Assembly (NCBI RefSeq): GCF_900105355.1
Contig: NZ_FNSC01000002.1
Span: 1 to 64,000 of the forward strand
Direction: 5' to 3'
Length of the DNA: 64,000 bases
DNA from: Pseudomonas anguilliseptica
GTDB taxonomy: Bacteria; Pseudomonadota; Gammaproteobacteria; Pseudomonadales; Pseudomonadaceae
Shown piece after piece: positions 1 to 8,086 of the stretch. The translations under genes were made by a program, and so were the position numbers. Position 1 is the first letter of the stretch, and the number at the start of each line of letters is the position of its first letter. The notes beneath the pieces were generated by a model, which was not told the DNA's origin, ran no database searches, and saw only the letters and a program-made list of their open reading frames with translations.

Positions 1-210
1 CTGGACAGCCCCGAGACGCGTTTTCTGGTGGTGGTCAATCACGAGGAGCAGTACTCCATCTGGCCGGACTACAAGCCGCTGCCCGAAGGCTGGCGAGCCG
101 TCGACAAGCAGGGCAGCAAGGAGGAGTGCCTGGCCTATATCGAATCGGTGTGGACCGACATGCGCCCGCTGAGTCTGCGTCAGGCCCTGCAGGCACAAGG
201 GCAGGGCTGA
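1..210 (+). CDS. MbtH family protein (5' end outside window)
   Basis: MbtH-like proteins bind and activate the adenylation domains of nonribosomal peptide synthetases (family knowledge). The visible C-terminal 69 residues carry the family signature: [20 protein letters not shown] and [11 protein letters not shown]. The frame is open from base 1, so the start lies upstream; an internal GTG at 28 is not the likely start. The stop overlaps the ATG of the thioesterase (TGATG), which indicates translational coupling. Together with the thioesterase and the diaminobutyrate aminotransferase it marks the edge of a siderophore/NRPS locus, comparable to the MbtH-thioesterase-pvdH neighbourhood of pyoverdine clusters (inference). 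Confidence 0.93.
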   Translation: MDSPETRFLVVVNHEEQYSIWPDYKPLPEGWRAVDKQGSKEECLAYIESVWTDMRPLSLRQALQAQGQG

Positions 211-989
211 TGACAGTGACTGCCAGCCCCTGGTTCTCGGTAGTGGCGCAAGGCAAGACGCCAGCCGCATTGCGTCTTTACTGCTTCCCCTATGCCGGGG
301 CCGGGCACACGGTGTTTCAGCATTGGCGGGCGCGGCTGACCGATGATATCGAACTGGCTTTGATCAAGCTGCCGGGCCGCGGCGCGCGCTTCTCCGAGCC
401 CCATGCCGACTCGCTCGACGAATTGGCCGAGGCCTTGGCGCAAGCGATTGCCGAAACCAGCGAGGGGCCTGAGCACTTCGCCTTTTTCGGTCATAGCATG
501 GGCGCCTTGCTGGCTTTCGAGACTGCACGCGCCTTGCAGAAACGCGGACTATCGCCCCGTGCGCTGCTGGTGTCGGCGCGCACCGCGCCGGTCGCCCACG
601 GCTGGCGCAAGCGTTTGTCCGATCTGCCGGACGAAGCCTTCCTCGAAGTCATTCGCAGCATGAATGGCCTGCCCCAGGAAGTGCTCGACAATTCGGACTG
701 GCTGGCGTTATTCCTGCCAATCATCCGCGCCGATTTCGCCCTCTGCGAAAACTACCGCTATTGCCCAGGGCTGCCGCTGGCTTGCCCGATCCAGGTAGTG
801 GCAGGGCGTGACGATGCCAGCGTACCCCTGGCCCTGCTCGATGGCTGGGCCGGCGAGACCCTGGCTGGCTGTCAAAGCACATTGTTTGCGGGCGGACACT
901 TCTATCTGTTCGAGCATGAGACTGAGCTGCTCGAGCTGATTCAACGCCAACTCTGTTCACCGCGAAAGAACCGCCATGCAGCTGTCTGA
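210..989 (+). CDS. Type II thioesterase (GrsT/PvdG-like)
   Basis: Stand-alone alpha/beta-hydrolase that clears misprimed or stalled acyl groups from NRPS carrier proteins (family role). The 259-residue product has the nucleophile elbow GHSMGALLAFE near residue 97, an LYCFPYAGAG oxyanion segment near residue 24, and a C-terminal GGHFYLFEH holding the catalytic His. The start ATG at 210 overlaps the MbtH stop and gives the usual family length; an open frame runs back to 126 but would overlap MbtH without need. The gene is intact although the next two genes are frameshifted. Its 3' end overlaps the PPTase start by 14 bases. Confidence 0.93.
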   Translation: MTVTASPWFSVVAQGKTPAALRLYCFPYAGAGHTVFQHWRARLTDDIELALIKLPGRGARFSEPHADSLDELAEALAQAIAETSEGPEHFAFFGHSMGALLAFETARALQKRGLSPRALLVSARTAPVAHGWRKRLSDLPDEAFLEVIRSMNGLPQEVLDNSDWLALFLPIIRADFALCENYRYCPGLPLACPIQVVAGRDDASVPLALLDGWAGETLAGCQSTLFAGGHFYLFEHETELLELIQRQLCSPRKNRHAAV

Positions 990-1816
990 AGGGGAGGTGC
1001 ACCTCTGGGCGCTCCTCTTGATGAGGCGCCGCTGCAGCAGGCCGAGCCCCCTACGCTGGACTTGGCTGTGGACGAGCGAGCGCGAGCCGCGCGCATGCGC
1101 TGTCCCCAGGCACGCAGTGTATTCGTGCAAACCCGCATGGCTTTGCGCGCACTGCTCGGGCACTACCTCGATTTACCTGCAGGTGCCGTCGCGCTAAGCA
1201 GCGGAGCTTGGGGCAAAGCCCCAGCTCGGTGCCGGGATGGGCGATCTGCAATTCAATGTCAGCCATAGCGGCCAGCTGGCCTTGATTGCCTTATCCCTCA
1301 GCGCAGTCGGCGTGGATCTGGAATGGCAGCAGGCCGATCTCGACTGGCGCGAGCTGCTGCCGCTCTGTTGCCATCCTGCCGAGCAGGCCGATTTTCAGGA
1401 TGCCGCAGACGCCGCAAGGTCGTGCTCGACTACTGCGTTTGTGGACTGCCAAGGAGGCTTATCTGAAAGGCCGCGGCGAGGGGCTGAGCCTGCCACTCAC
1501 GGCCATTCGCTTGAGCGCAGGCGGCGGCTGGCAAGCGCGTATCGAAGCGCCTGGGACGCTGGTCAGGGCTGGTGGCCTGCATGCACTGGCGCTGCCCGCG
1601 GGTTACCTCGGCTGCGTCGCTACGCCGTTTCCTTCCCCCCTGATCCGTTTCCAGTCCTTGGCCGAGCTGACGAGCAGTGCTCGGGTCGAGAGCCCCCATT
1701 ACCCAGAAGTATTGTCACCCCTAAGGGAATCCACCATGGAATGCATTCAAAGTCTGCCCTCGTCCAGCCTGCCTTTACTCTTGAGCATTTTCGCCAGCAA
1801 GGCCCGCGCGAGCTGA
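976..1816 (+). pseudogene. 4'-phosphopantetheinyl transferase, frameshifted
   Basis: Sfp/EntD-type enzymes load phosphopantetheine onto NRPS carrier proteins. Family features are present but in three frames: MQLSEGEVHLWA at the start, then LAVDERARAARM and LRALLGHYLDLP, then FNVSHSGQLALIAL and VGVDLEW (Mg-binding motif), and finally LWTAKEAYLKGRGEGLSLPL (WxxKEA motif). Apparent single-base changes lie near 1019 (loss), 1216 (gain, in AAAGCCCC) and 1417 (gain, in GCAAGG). The last frame stops at 1816, past the start of the aminotransferase, so the true end is uncertain. It is either a pseudogene or a product of sequencing indels; the order MbtH-TE-PPTase-aminotransferase fits an NRPS locus. 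Confidence 0.85.
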
Positions 1817-3162
1817 ACGCCAACCCCTATTGCAGCGCCAGGCTGCCCGCGAATCCAACGCGCGCTCCTACCCGCGGCGCATCCCCTTGGCGTTGCAAGA
1901 GGCCCACGGGATGTACGTGCGCGACACCCAAGGGCAGCTATTTATGGACTGCCTGGCCGGTGCCGGCACCCTGGCGCTGGGGTCACAACCACCCGGTGGC
2001 CATAGCCGCCATGCGCCAGACCCTGGATGCTGGCTTGCCCCTGCATACCCTGGACTTGACCACGCCAGTCAAGGATCGCTTCGTCGAAGAACTGTTCGCC
2101 GCGCTGCCCGAAGCCTTCGCCCGCCAGGCACGCATCCAATTCTGCGGGCCGACCGGCGCCGATGGCATCGAAGCGGCACTGAAGCTGGCGCGAATCGCCA
2201 CTGGACGTAAGCCGATCCTGTCCTTCTCCGGCGGCTATCACGGCATGACCCACGGCGCACTCAGCCTGATGGGCAATCTGGGACCGAAGTTGGCGCTAGG
2301 CGCGGCGATGGCCGAGGTGCAGTTCCTGCCGTATCCCTACGACTATCGCTGCCCGTTCGGCATTGGTGGCGAAGCCGGCATAGACGCTGGGCTGCACTAT
2401 ATCGAGCAACTGCTCAGCGACCCCGAATCCGGTGTGTTGCCACCGGCCGCCGTGGTGGTGGAGGTGGTGCAGGGGGAGGGTGGGGTGATTCCGGCCCCGG
2501 CACGCTGGCTGCAGGGCTTGCGCCAACTGACCCGCAAGCACGGCATAGTGCTGATCATCGACGAAGTGCAGACCGGCCTGGGCCGCACCGGTCGCTTGTT
2601 CGCCTTCGAGCATGCCGATATCGAGCCCGATATCCTGGTGCTATCCAAGGCCCTCGGCGGCGGCCTGCCGTTATCCGTGCTGGTCTACCGCGACGAACTG
2701 GACACCTGGAAACCCGGCGCCCATGCTGGCACCTTCCGTGGCAACCAGATGGCCATGGCGGCCGGCGCGGCAACCCTGCGCCATATCCTCAGCGAAAACC
2801 TGCCGGCGCACGCCGCCACCATGGGCGAACGCCTGATGGGCCGGCTCCGTCAGCTGCAACACGATTACCCATGCCTGGGCGATGTACGTGGCCGCGGCTT
2901 GATGGTCGGCGTGGAAATAGTCGGCGCCGCCGACGGCAGCCGTGTACCGCCGGCCGACTCGGCGCTGGCCAAAGCCATTCAGCACCAGTGCCTGTGCTTG
3001 GGCATCATCCTTGAACTGGGTGGGCGCCATGGTGCAGTGGTGCGTTTCCTGCCGCCGCTGTTGATTCAGCCCGAGGAAATCGACTTGCTGGTCGAGCGTT
3101 TCCAGCAAGCCTTGGATCAAGCTCTGGCAAAAGTGACAAGCCGGGCGCTGCATATCGCCTAG
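1741..3162 (+). pseudogene. Diaminobutyrate-2-oxoglutarate aminotransferase, frameshifted (PvdH/DABA-AT type)
   Basis: Class III PLP enzyme making L-2,4-diaminobutyrate from aspartate semialdehyde, a building block of pyoverdine-type peptides. Seen: GADGIEAALKLAR, SFSGGYHGMTHG, IIDEVQTGLGRTG (PLP-site Asp), LVLSKALGGGLPL (Schiff-base Lys), GTFRGNQMAMAAG. The start ATG at 1741 follows AAGGGAA and gives MHSKSALVQP. Two compensating indels break the frame: a lost C near 1830 (ELNANPY continues as LQRQAARESN in the next frame) and an extra G near 1980 (LALG to HNHPVAIAAM). About 50 residues between them are out of frame. A 641-residue open frame from 1237 is a chance fusion with the PPTase. The symbol pvdH would need phylogeny. 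Confidence 0.88.
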
Positions 3163-3169
3163 CGCTCCT

Positions 3170-3201
3170 GCAGTTGGCAGCTTGCATGGGCTGCCAACTG
3201 C
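3170..3201. terminator. Hairpin after the aminotransferase
   Basis: A 12-bp perfect stem (GCAGTTGGCAGC with GCTGCCAACTGC) lies 8 bases after the stop codon. It has no clear U-run, so it may be a weak terminator or an mRNA-stabilising hairpin. Confidence 0.5.
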
Positions 3202-3321
3202 GGCAATAAGCCAGCTTGACCACCGATGGACTGCCTGAAAATACCGCCTGTAGTGGTTTGACAGCCACAGGTTACACGACCACTCTTTCTAGTTACCTAC
3301 CAGCGAGAGGCAGGATTTGTC

Positions 3322-3791
3322 ATGAAAGGCGATAAGAAGGTCATCCAGCATCTCAACAAGATTCTCGGCAACGAACTGATTGCCATTAACCAGTACTTTC
3401 TGCATGCGCGCATGTACCAAGACTGGGGTTAGCGAAACTTGGCGAGCACGAGTATCACGAGTCCATTGACGAGATGAAACACGCTGACAAGTTGATCAAG
3501 CGCATTCTCTTTCTCGAGGGCCTGCCTAACCTACAGGATCTGGGCAAATTGATGATTGGCGAAAGCACCAAGGAAATGCTCGAGTGCGACCTCAAGCTTG
3601 AGCAACAAGCCTTGCCAGATCTGAAAGCTGCTATCGCCTATTGCGAAACTCATGCCGACTACGGCACTCGAGATCTACTCGAAGAAATCCTCGATTCGGA
3701 AGAAGAGCATATCGATTGGCTGGAAACTCAGCTGGATCTGATCGAGAAGGTTGGTCTGGAGAACTACCTACAGTCCAGCATGGGGGAATAG
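3322..3791 (+). pseudogene. Bacterioferritin (BfrB-like), one frameshift
   Basis: Heme-containing iron-storage ferritin that forms 24-mers and oxidises Fe(II). The reconstructed 156-residue protein has the family start [40 protein letters not shown] (ferroxidase ligands E, H), and [16 protein letters not shown] with a C-terminal NYLQS. One base, probably a T in GGT-TTA, is missing near 3429, creating a stop right after YQDWG. The second frame is open from 3474. An AGAGGCAGG element upstream can serve as ribosome site. Neighbouring siderophore genes make this an iron-handling stretch. A sequencing error is the main alternative to true loss. Confidence 0.88.
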
Positions 3792-4022
3792 TCTTCCAGT
3801 CGCGGATGAGTTGTCATTGTGCAAGGGGGCAAGAGTTAGCGCTGTCTACATACAGCGTTCGTACGATTCTGTTGGAAAGTAGTTTCAGCGGCAGACAGCC
3901 CGTGAGGGTGTTCCTGCTATCGAAGTGGTCGCAAGCCACTTCAAGTTGCCTTTCCGCATTTCACTGAGCTTCCTTGCTAGTCTGAGGGTTAATTCCAGGG
4001 TTTCTGCTTTCCGCAGGCGCAC

Positions 4023-4357
4023 CTATCCCGTGATCGGTGGCCCTTGAGGTAGGTGCTTGGCCATACACCTCAGGTTTTGCACTGTCGCGGCCAAGGTGAA
4101 TTTGTCAGTCGCACCCGTCAGGTCACGCAGTCGTAAACGGTTGAGTTTCATGATCCGTTTGAGGTGGGCGAAAAGCATCTCCACATTCTTTCGTTCGCAG
4201 CGAGAGACGAGGTGCTTTGGTGTCTGGCGATACGTCGGGCCACGTCGCGGGCAGCATCATGGATGCTGCGAACGACCTTCCGATTCGGTGTGTTGGGGCC
4301 ACACTTCGCTTTCAGCGGGCAGGTGGCGCAGTTGGTTTGGCTGGAGCGGTAGATCAT
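4023..4357 (-). mobile_element. IS1182-type transposase, C-terminal remnant
   Basis: Read leftward, the stretch encodes IYRSSQTNCATCPLKAKC (cysteine cluster), NRKVVRSIHDAARDVARRI and, in a shifted frame, VSRCERKNVEMLFAHLKRIM, KLNRLRLRDLTGATDKF and LAATVQNLRCMAKHL. This order is the C-terminal part of IS1182-family DDE transposases. The N-terminal two thirds are missing and one frameshift lies near 4215, so it is a dead fragment. It abuts the end of the AbiEi-like gene and probably removed what followed that gene. No terminal repeats were recognised. Confidence 0.8.
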
Positions 4358-4364
4358 GGTTCAA

Positions 4365-4979
4365 TCATCTCGTTTCCAATGCCATGCGCATCCATTTCGG
4401 CATTGTGCAGGCCATCAAAGTAACTAGGTCTTCAGGCCTGAGTGCTTTCTTGATCGCAGCAATACATTCTGGAGTAGCTCCGTCTTTACCAAGATAAAAC
4501 AGGGCGCTGATCGCCATCCCCACCTCATTCCCTGCATGCTGCATAACTATCGGTGCCGCATGTACCAGCCGGACTTCAGATTTCCCTATGAATACTGAAC
4601 GGCTGGTTCCGTTGGTGTAATAGATTGGAATGAGTGGCATCTGTGTACTGAGTCCAAACCTCCTTACAGCATTGGCACCATGGATCTGCAGAGACAAGCG
4701 CTTCTGCCTAGTAATCAGGCTAAGCAATGTCCACGGATTGGGGCGAGCCCTGGCAACGTAACGTCCGGGTTTCGGGCGCATATAAATCCCGCGATACACC
4801 CGTTCGAGTTCGCCTCGTTTGACCAGTCGAGCTATTGCCTTGGATACGGCGTTGTTCGTTCCAAACCCTGTGAAACGGCTGATGCTGAAAGGCTGTCCTT
4901 TAGGTAGGCGCTTGACCCGTTGCGCAACCTGGACGGATACCGACTGGGCTTGATCAGTGCTGAGCATCGTGGCGTTCAC
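4365..4979 (-). CDS. AbiEi / DUF6088-like antitoxin-type protein
   Basis: A 204-residue protein with an N-terminal winged-helix region (about residues 15-70: VAQRVKRLPKGQPFSISRFT, AVSKAIARLVKRGELERVYR, GIYMRPKPG), the pattern of AbiEi-type antitoxins and DUF6088 proteins. The middle part (IHGANAVRRFGLSTQMPLIP, YYTNGTSRSVFIGK) also matches that family layout. AbiEi proteins normally repress and neutralise an AbiEii nucleotidyltransferase toxin encoded directly downstream. Here the IS1182-type fragment begins 7 bases after the stop and no toxin gene is seen, so the gene is either an orphan antitoxin or a regulator of the helicase operon. It starts 2 bases after the BPSL0761-like gene, which implies co-transcription. 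Confidence 0.75.
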   Translation of the reverse strand: MNATMLSTDQAQSVSVQVAQRVKRLPKGQPFSISRFTGFGTNNAVSKAIARLVKRGELERVYRGIYMRPKPGRYVARARPNPWTLLSLITRQKRLSLQIHGANAVRRFGLSTQMPLIPIYYTNGTSRSVFIGKSEVRLVHAAPIVMQHAGNEVGMAISALFYLGKDGATPECIAAIKKALRPEDLVTLMACTMPKWMRMALETR

Positions 4980-4981
4980 AC

Positions 4982-5245
4982 CTATAGCGTGAAGTCTAGC
5001 GACGAACTGAAAAGCGGCTGATGGAACGCAATTACCCTTCGCCGATATTCATCATCTTGAGGGGCGCTTACCAGGCATTCTTCGAGGCGCCCCAGCGAGA
5101 AAATCTGATCGGCGGACGGGTAGTGCCTGAGTAAGCTTTTGGCATAGCTACGAATGTCATCAGGTAGCCCGGTGTTACGAGAGAGCTCGCGAAGAAAGGC
5201 TTCGGTCTTGATGACACTCCGGGTTCTTTCATGTGGCAGGGTCAA
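4982..5245 (-). CDS. BPSL0761-family small protein
   Basis: 87 residues starting MTLPHERTRSVIKTEAFLRE, with a following SYAKSLLRHYPSADQIFSL segment. The N-terminal pattern (P-x-ERTR-x-V-x-x-T) is that of the BPSL0761 family, a small protein of unknown function recurrent on proteobacterial genomic islands. No catalytic motif or membrane segment is visible. Its stop is 2 bases from the AbiEi-like start downstream, and the CxxC protein lies 120 bases upstream, so it is probably an internal member of the leftward island operon. Confidence 0.7.
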   Translation of the reverse strand: MTLPHERTRSVIKTEAFLRELSRNTGLPDDIRSYAKSLLRHYPSADQIFSLGRLEECLVSAPQDDEYRRRVIAFHQPLFSSSLDFTL

Positions 5246-5365
5246 TGTGGCTACCTCCTCCTGACTCAGTTATTCCAGTCTACGAGACCAGTCGGGCAAA
5301 CCATGCCCATACTCCTAGTCGGTCCGCGATTCGACGTGGTGGCTGATGGATTTTCAACCCAACAA

Positions 5366-5668
5366 TCAGTTCTTTCCCCAGTAGTTGTCTTTGCTGACCA
5401 GACCAAAATCTTCAGAAGCAAATGGCTGATCATCATCGAACATACCATTGACCATGCGCTCCCGACGCAACCCACTCAGCACCCTGAAAAAGCAGGGTTC
5501 ACAGAGATGCACCCGGTAGTGCTCCCCATCATGCTGGGAGCCATATCCCCATTGGGCTTCAAGCTTGCCGTATTGGGGGCCATAGCCGGGAATACGCGTG
5601 CCAGAGCGGCACACGTCGCAGATCACATCCTCAACGACATCGACCAATGCCTGCGACTTAATATCCAT
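5366..5668 (-). CDS. Small CxxC-containing protein of unknown function
   Basis: A 100-residue protein starting MDIKSQALVDVVEDVICDVC (an upstream in-frame start at 5692 would add 8 residues). It has two cysteine pairs, CDVC and CEPC, about 50 residues apart, suggesting a structural zinc site, and a conserved-looking LSGLRRERMVNGMFDDDQPF tail. I cannot assign a function. It lies between the helicase (about 90 bases upstream) and the BPSL0761-like gene, on the same strand. Proteins of this layout often sit beside BPSL0761-like genes (recollection, not checked). Confidence 0.65.
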   Translation of the reverse strand: MDIKSQALVDVVEDVICDVCRSGTRIPGYGPQYGKLEAQWGYGSQHDGEHYRVHLCEPCFFRVLSGLRRERMVNGMFDDDQPFASEDFGLVSKDNYWGKN

Positions 5669-5758
5669 GCACACCTCACGATTACGTTCCACACGACGCC
5701 GGCCGGTTATGGATTCATGAACACCAACATCATTGGGTCAGCCTCGCCTGGCTGAGCA

Positions 5759-7159
5759 TCAAAAACAAGCCAGTAGCTGCTGCCGATAATGCTGGGAAAA
5801 GTTGACCTGGTAAGCGGGCTCAATTGCAAAGCCACCAAGCGAAATGATGTTCGTAGCCTGGGCCCCAATACTAGGCTCTGCACCACCAAATTCTACATCG
5901 CCGATACCTTCGGCATGCCCCAATGCCCCCACCGGCTCTGGCAAGGAGCCTGGAGTTAAACCAGGCATATGGGCATCGCTCAAAACAGCCAGATCATCCG
6001 GTAAATCATCCGCAATTCGCTCCGCAAAGCTCTGAAGCGTCGGTTCAGCCAACATGAATAGCCATGCCTGGTCGTCGGACTCACCTGTGCGCCGCAGCAC
6101 TCGCCCCAGCACTTGCCGGTAATGCAGTTCGGTGCGGATACGGCTGAGATAGCAGCACACTTGCAGGCGGGGAATGTCGGTGCCTTCGCTGATCATTCCG
6201 ACGGCCACAATCCAGCGGCAGGCGCTGCACCGGAATGCATTGATCACCTGCTGCGCATCCGGGGTTTTGTTGGTCACGATGCGGCACTCTTCACCCATTG
6301 CTTCTAGAGCCAGTGCCACTTGCTGGGCGTGTTCGATGTCTGTGGCCACCACCAAACCAGCGGCATCAGGTTTGATCTGGCGTAGCTCGTTCAGCTTGCT
6401 GCAGCCAAGATCGAGGATTGGATTGATCACCTCGTCATGACGCAGAAGTTCCTCATAGGTGACAGGTGACTCCCCTAAAAGCTTGGCGATGCTGGGAAAT
6501 AGCCTCACGGAGCTATCCGCGTCAAGCTCTTCCGTAAGTTTCACCTTCTGATTGTCGAGCAACACAATGCGAGGTGATCGGCACACGTCGTCGGCAATGG
6601 CATCTTTTAAGCAATAACGGTAATCACAGATCAAATGCCCCTCGGGCGAAGAGTAGCGAGCCAATGCGATGGCCTTGTCGTCCGAACGCCAGGGCGTGCC
6701 AGACAGAGCCAACGTGAAGGCAGCCCGATCCTGTATCCGATGCAGTATCTGCTGCCCCCAGGCATTGCTGAGCAGCGGATCGTGGCCGGCGCAATGGTGG
6801 ATCTCATCGAAGACCACGAACACCCGGTAGTCATCAAGAAGCTGCCAGAATCCCTCATCACGGTATTCCATAGCCTGATAGGTATAAGCCGCGCCCACGG
6901 CACCTATCTGGCCGTCGAGACGCCTGCCTAGCACAGCAGCAAAGGTCGAACGAAAACCCTCCACGACCTGGCAGGACGGCGCAAAGCACAGCACCAAATC
7001 GATTCTGTCCTGCTCAAGCAGTCGGCTGGCCAGCTCTGCAGCCATGCGCGTCTTTCCGGCTCCCGGCGTTGCCTGGCAGAAGAAGTGCGACGTGACGGTA
7101 AAGTGCTCCAACGCCCTGGTGATGCAGCTGTTCTGCCAGTTCCGTAGCGAGTTGCTCAT
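5759..7159 (-). CDS. DEAD/DEAH-type SF2 helicase
   Basis: A 466-residue superfamily 2 helicase. Seen: Walker A ATPGAGKTRMA near residue 32, Walker B VVFDEIHHC near 118, motif III SGTPWR near 155, motif V VAVGMISEGTDIPRL near 330 and motif VI YRQVLGRVLRR near 365. This is a compact ResIII-like core with no visible nuclease or accessory domain; the last 80 residues are acidic and glycine-rich. Its ATG overlaps the stop of the upstream wHTH-like gene by 4 bases (ATGA), so the two are coupled. Likely role: nucleic-acid translocation in an island-borne, possibly defensive, system (inference). It is intact, unlike many neighbours. Confidence 0.88.
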   Translation of the reverse strand: MSNSLRNWQNSCITRALEHFTVTSHFFCQATPGAGKTRMAAELASRLLEQDRIDLVLCFAPSCQVVEGFRSTFAAVLGRRLDGQIGAVGAAYTYQAMEYRDEGFWQLLDDYRVFVVFDEIHHCAGHDPLLSNAWGQQILHRIQDRAAFTLALSGTPWRSDDKAIALARYSSPEGHLICDYRYCLKDAIADDVCRSPRIVLLDNQKVKLTEELDADSSVRLFPSIAKLLGESPVTYEELLRHDEVINPILDLGCSKLNELRQIKPDAAGLVVATDIEHAQQVALALEAMGEECRIVTNKTPDAQQVINAFRCSACRWIVAVGMISEGTDIPRLQVCCYLSRIRTELHYRQVLGRVLRRTGESDDQAWLFMLAEPTLQSFAERIADDLPDDLAVLSDAHMPGLTPGSLPEPVGALGHAEGIGDVEFGGAEPSIGAQATNIISLGGFAIEPAYQVNFSQHYRQQLLACF

Positions 7160-7746
7160 CGTGGTGCAGCGAGTGTTTTGAGAGTTTTTTCGATGGCGCG
7201 CAAATGCCCCAAGAGGCGAGAGCTGCGATCCCTGGCCTCCAGGTAATCGCCTTCAACCTTGTCCCGCAAATGCGGCATCTCTTCCAGAAGCAGTTTGAAT
7301 CGCTCTGCCTCGCCCATTGAAGTGAGAAAGTCCAAGCGGATTTCCTTGTGGAGCGCCTCCAACTGCAAATCCGTATTGGCTGACGACTTAAGCGGCAAAG
7401 CTTCCACGTCGCGTTCTGTCGTGTCTGGTTCGGGCACACCGGCAGCCATAAGGCTGTTCTCAAAACTGTTGTCGATCAGTTCCAGTTGCAGATGTACCGG
7501 AATCGGCTGCAGGTGGTAGACCTGCCCTCGAACACGACGATCCTCGTCCGGCAGAACCCAGCCCGCGCGCACTAGTCGACGAATCTGCTCATACACATAA
7601 CGGCGCACATCGGCGATACGGAAATGTATGCCGCTCAAGCGAGCGGCATAAGCATCGCGCAGTTCACGGGTCGTAAACGTTGTACGCCCTGGCTCCTGAA
7701 GCAGCTCATACAGACGCCTGTCGAAGATAAACGAGGCCGATTTCAT
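7156..7746 (-). CDS. Winged-helix-like partner of the helicase
   Basis: A 196-residue protein, start MKSASFIFDRRLYELLQ chosen because the frame upstream to 7830 runs through the divergent promoter palindrome. Residues about 1-75 look like a winged helix (FTTRELRDAYAARL, IADVRRYVYEQIRRLVRAGW, VYHLQPIPVHL). Residues about 110-190 are helical and charged (LQLEALHKEIRLDFL, RFKLLLEEMPHLRD, LLGHLRAIEKTLKTL), probably a coiled coil. No enzyme motif. The 4-base overlap with the helicase makes a two-gene core. I do not recognise a named family; it may be the DNA-recognition or oligomerisation subunit (inference). Confidence 0.72.
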   Translation of the reverse strand: MKSASFIFDRRLYELLQEPGRTTFTTRELRDAYAARLSGIHFRIADVRRYVYEQIRRLVRAGWVLPDEDRRVRGQVYHLQPIPVHLQLELIDNSFENSLMAAGVPEPDTTERDVEALPLKSSANTDLQLEALHKEIRLDFLTSMGEAERFKLLLEEMPHLRDKVEGDYLEARDRSSRLLGHLRAIEKTLKTLAAPR

Positions 7747-7775
7747 TGAGACACCAGAAGAGTTAGCGCGTAAAT

Positions 7776-7791
7776 ACGGATTATAATCCGT
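7776..7791. promoter_or_regulatory. 16-bp perfect palindrome in the divergent promoter
   Basis: ACGGATTATAATCCGT is a perfect inverted repeat in the 101-base gap between the leftward helicase operon and the rightward XRE gene. It contains TATAAT, which could be a -10 element for either direction. The position and symmetry are what an XRE dimer operator would show, so autoregulation plus control of the operon is likely (inference). Confidence 0.65.
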
Positions 7792-7847
7792 GGCCCGTGC
7801 GTCCGCAAACGCACGATAGTGCCGCCTCAAGTTGAATTGAGACGGTC

Positions 7848-8069
7848 ATGGATAAGTTGGCGAAAGCGTTAGGGGAACGCATCCGAATGCAGAGGAAGAC
7901 CTGCCGGATTTCCCAGGACGCATTGGCGCTGGCGTGCAGTCTCGACCGCAGTTATGTAGGTCGCATCGAGCGTGGCGAGGTCAACATCACCGTTGAGAAG
8001 CTCTACCGTATCGCAGGCGAACTCGCCTGTGACCCTTCAAGCCTTCTGCCACAGCCGTCTGAAATCTAA
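7848..8069 (+). CDS. XRE-family transcriptional regulator
   Basis: A 73-residue single-domain helix-turn-helix protein: LGERIRMQRKTCRISQDALA, then LDRSYVGRIERGEVNITVEK (recognition helix) and LYRIAGELACDPSSLL. It resembles controller-type regulators of restriction-modification and island defence loci. It faces the leftward helicase operon across the palindrome at 7776-7791, suggesting it represses that operon and itself. The start ATG follows GAGACGGTC. Downstream lies the hsdR remnant in the opposite direction. Confidence 0.9.
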   Translation: MDKLAKALGERIRMQRKTCRISQDALALACSLDRSYVGRIERGEVNITVEKLYRIAGELACDPSSLLPQPSEI

Positions 8070-8086
8070 CCCGAGCACGTATACGT

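Noticed and set aside
1237..3162. A 641-codon open frame read as one protein
   Set aside because: Its first third is a mixture of PPTase and out-of-frame sequence. The aminotransferase homology starts at 1741 and two indels explain the frame changes.
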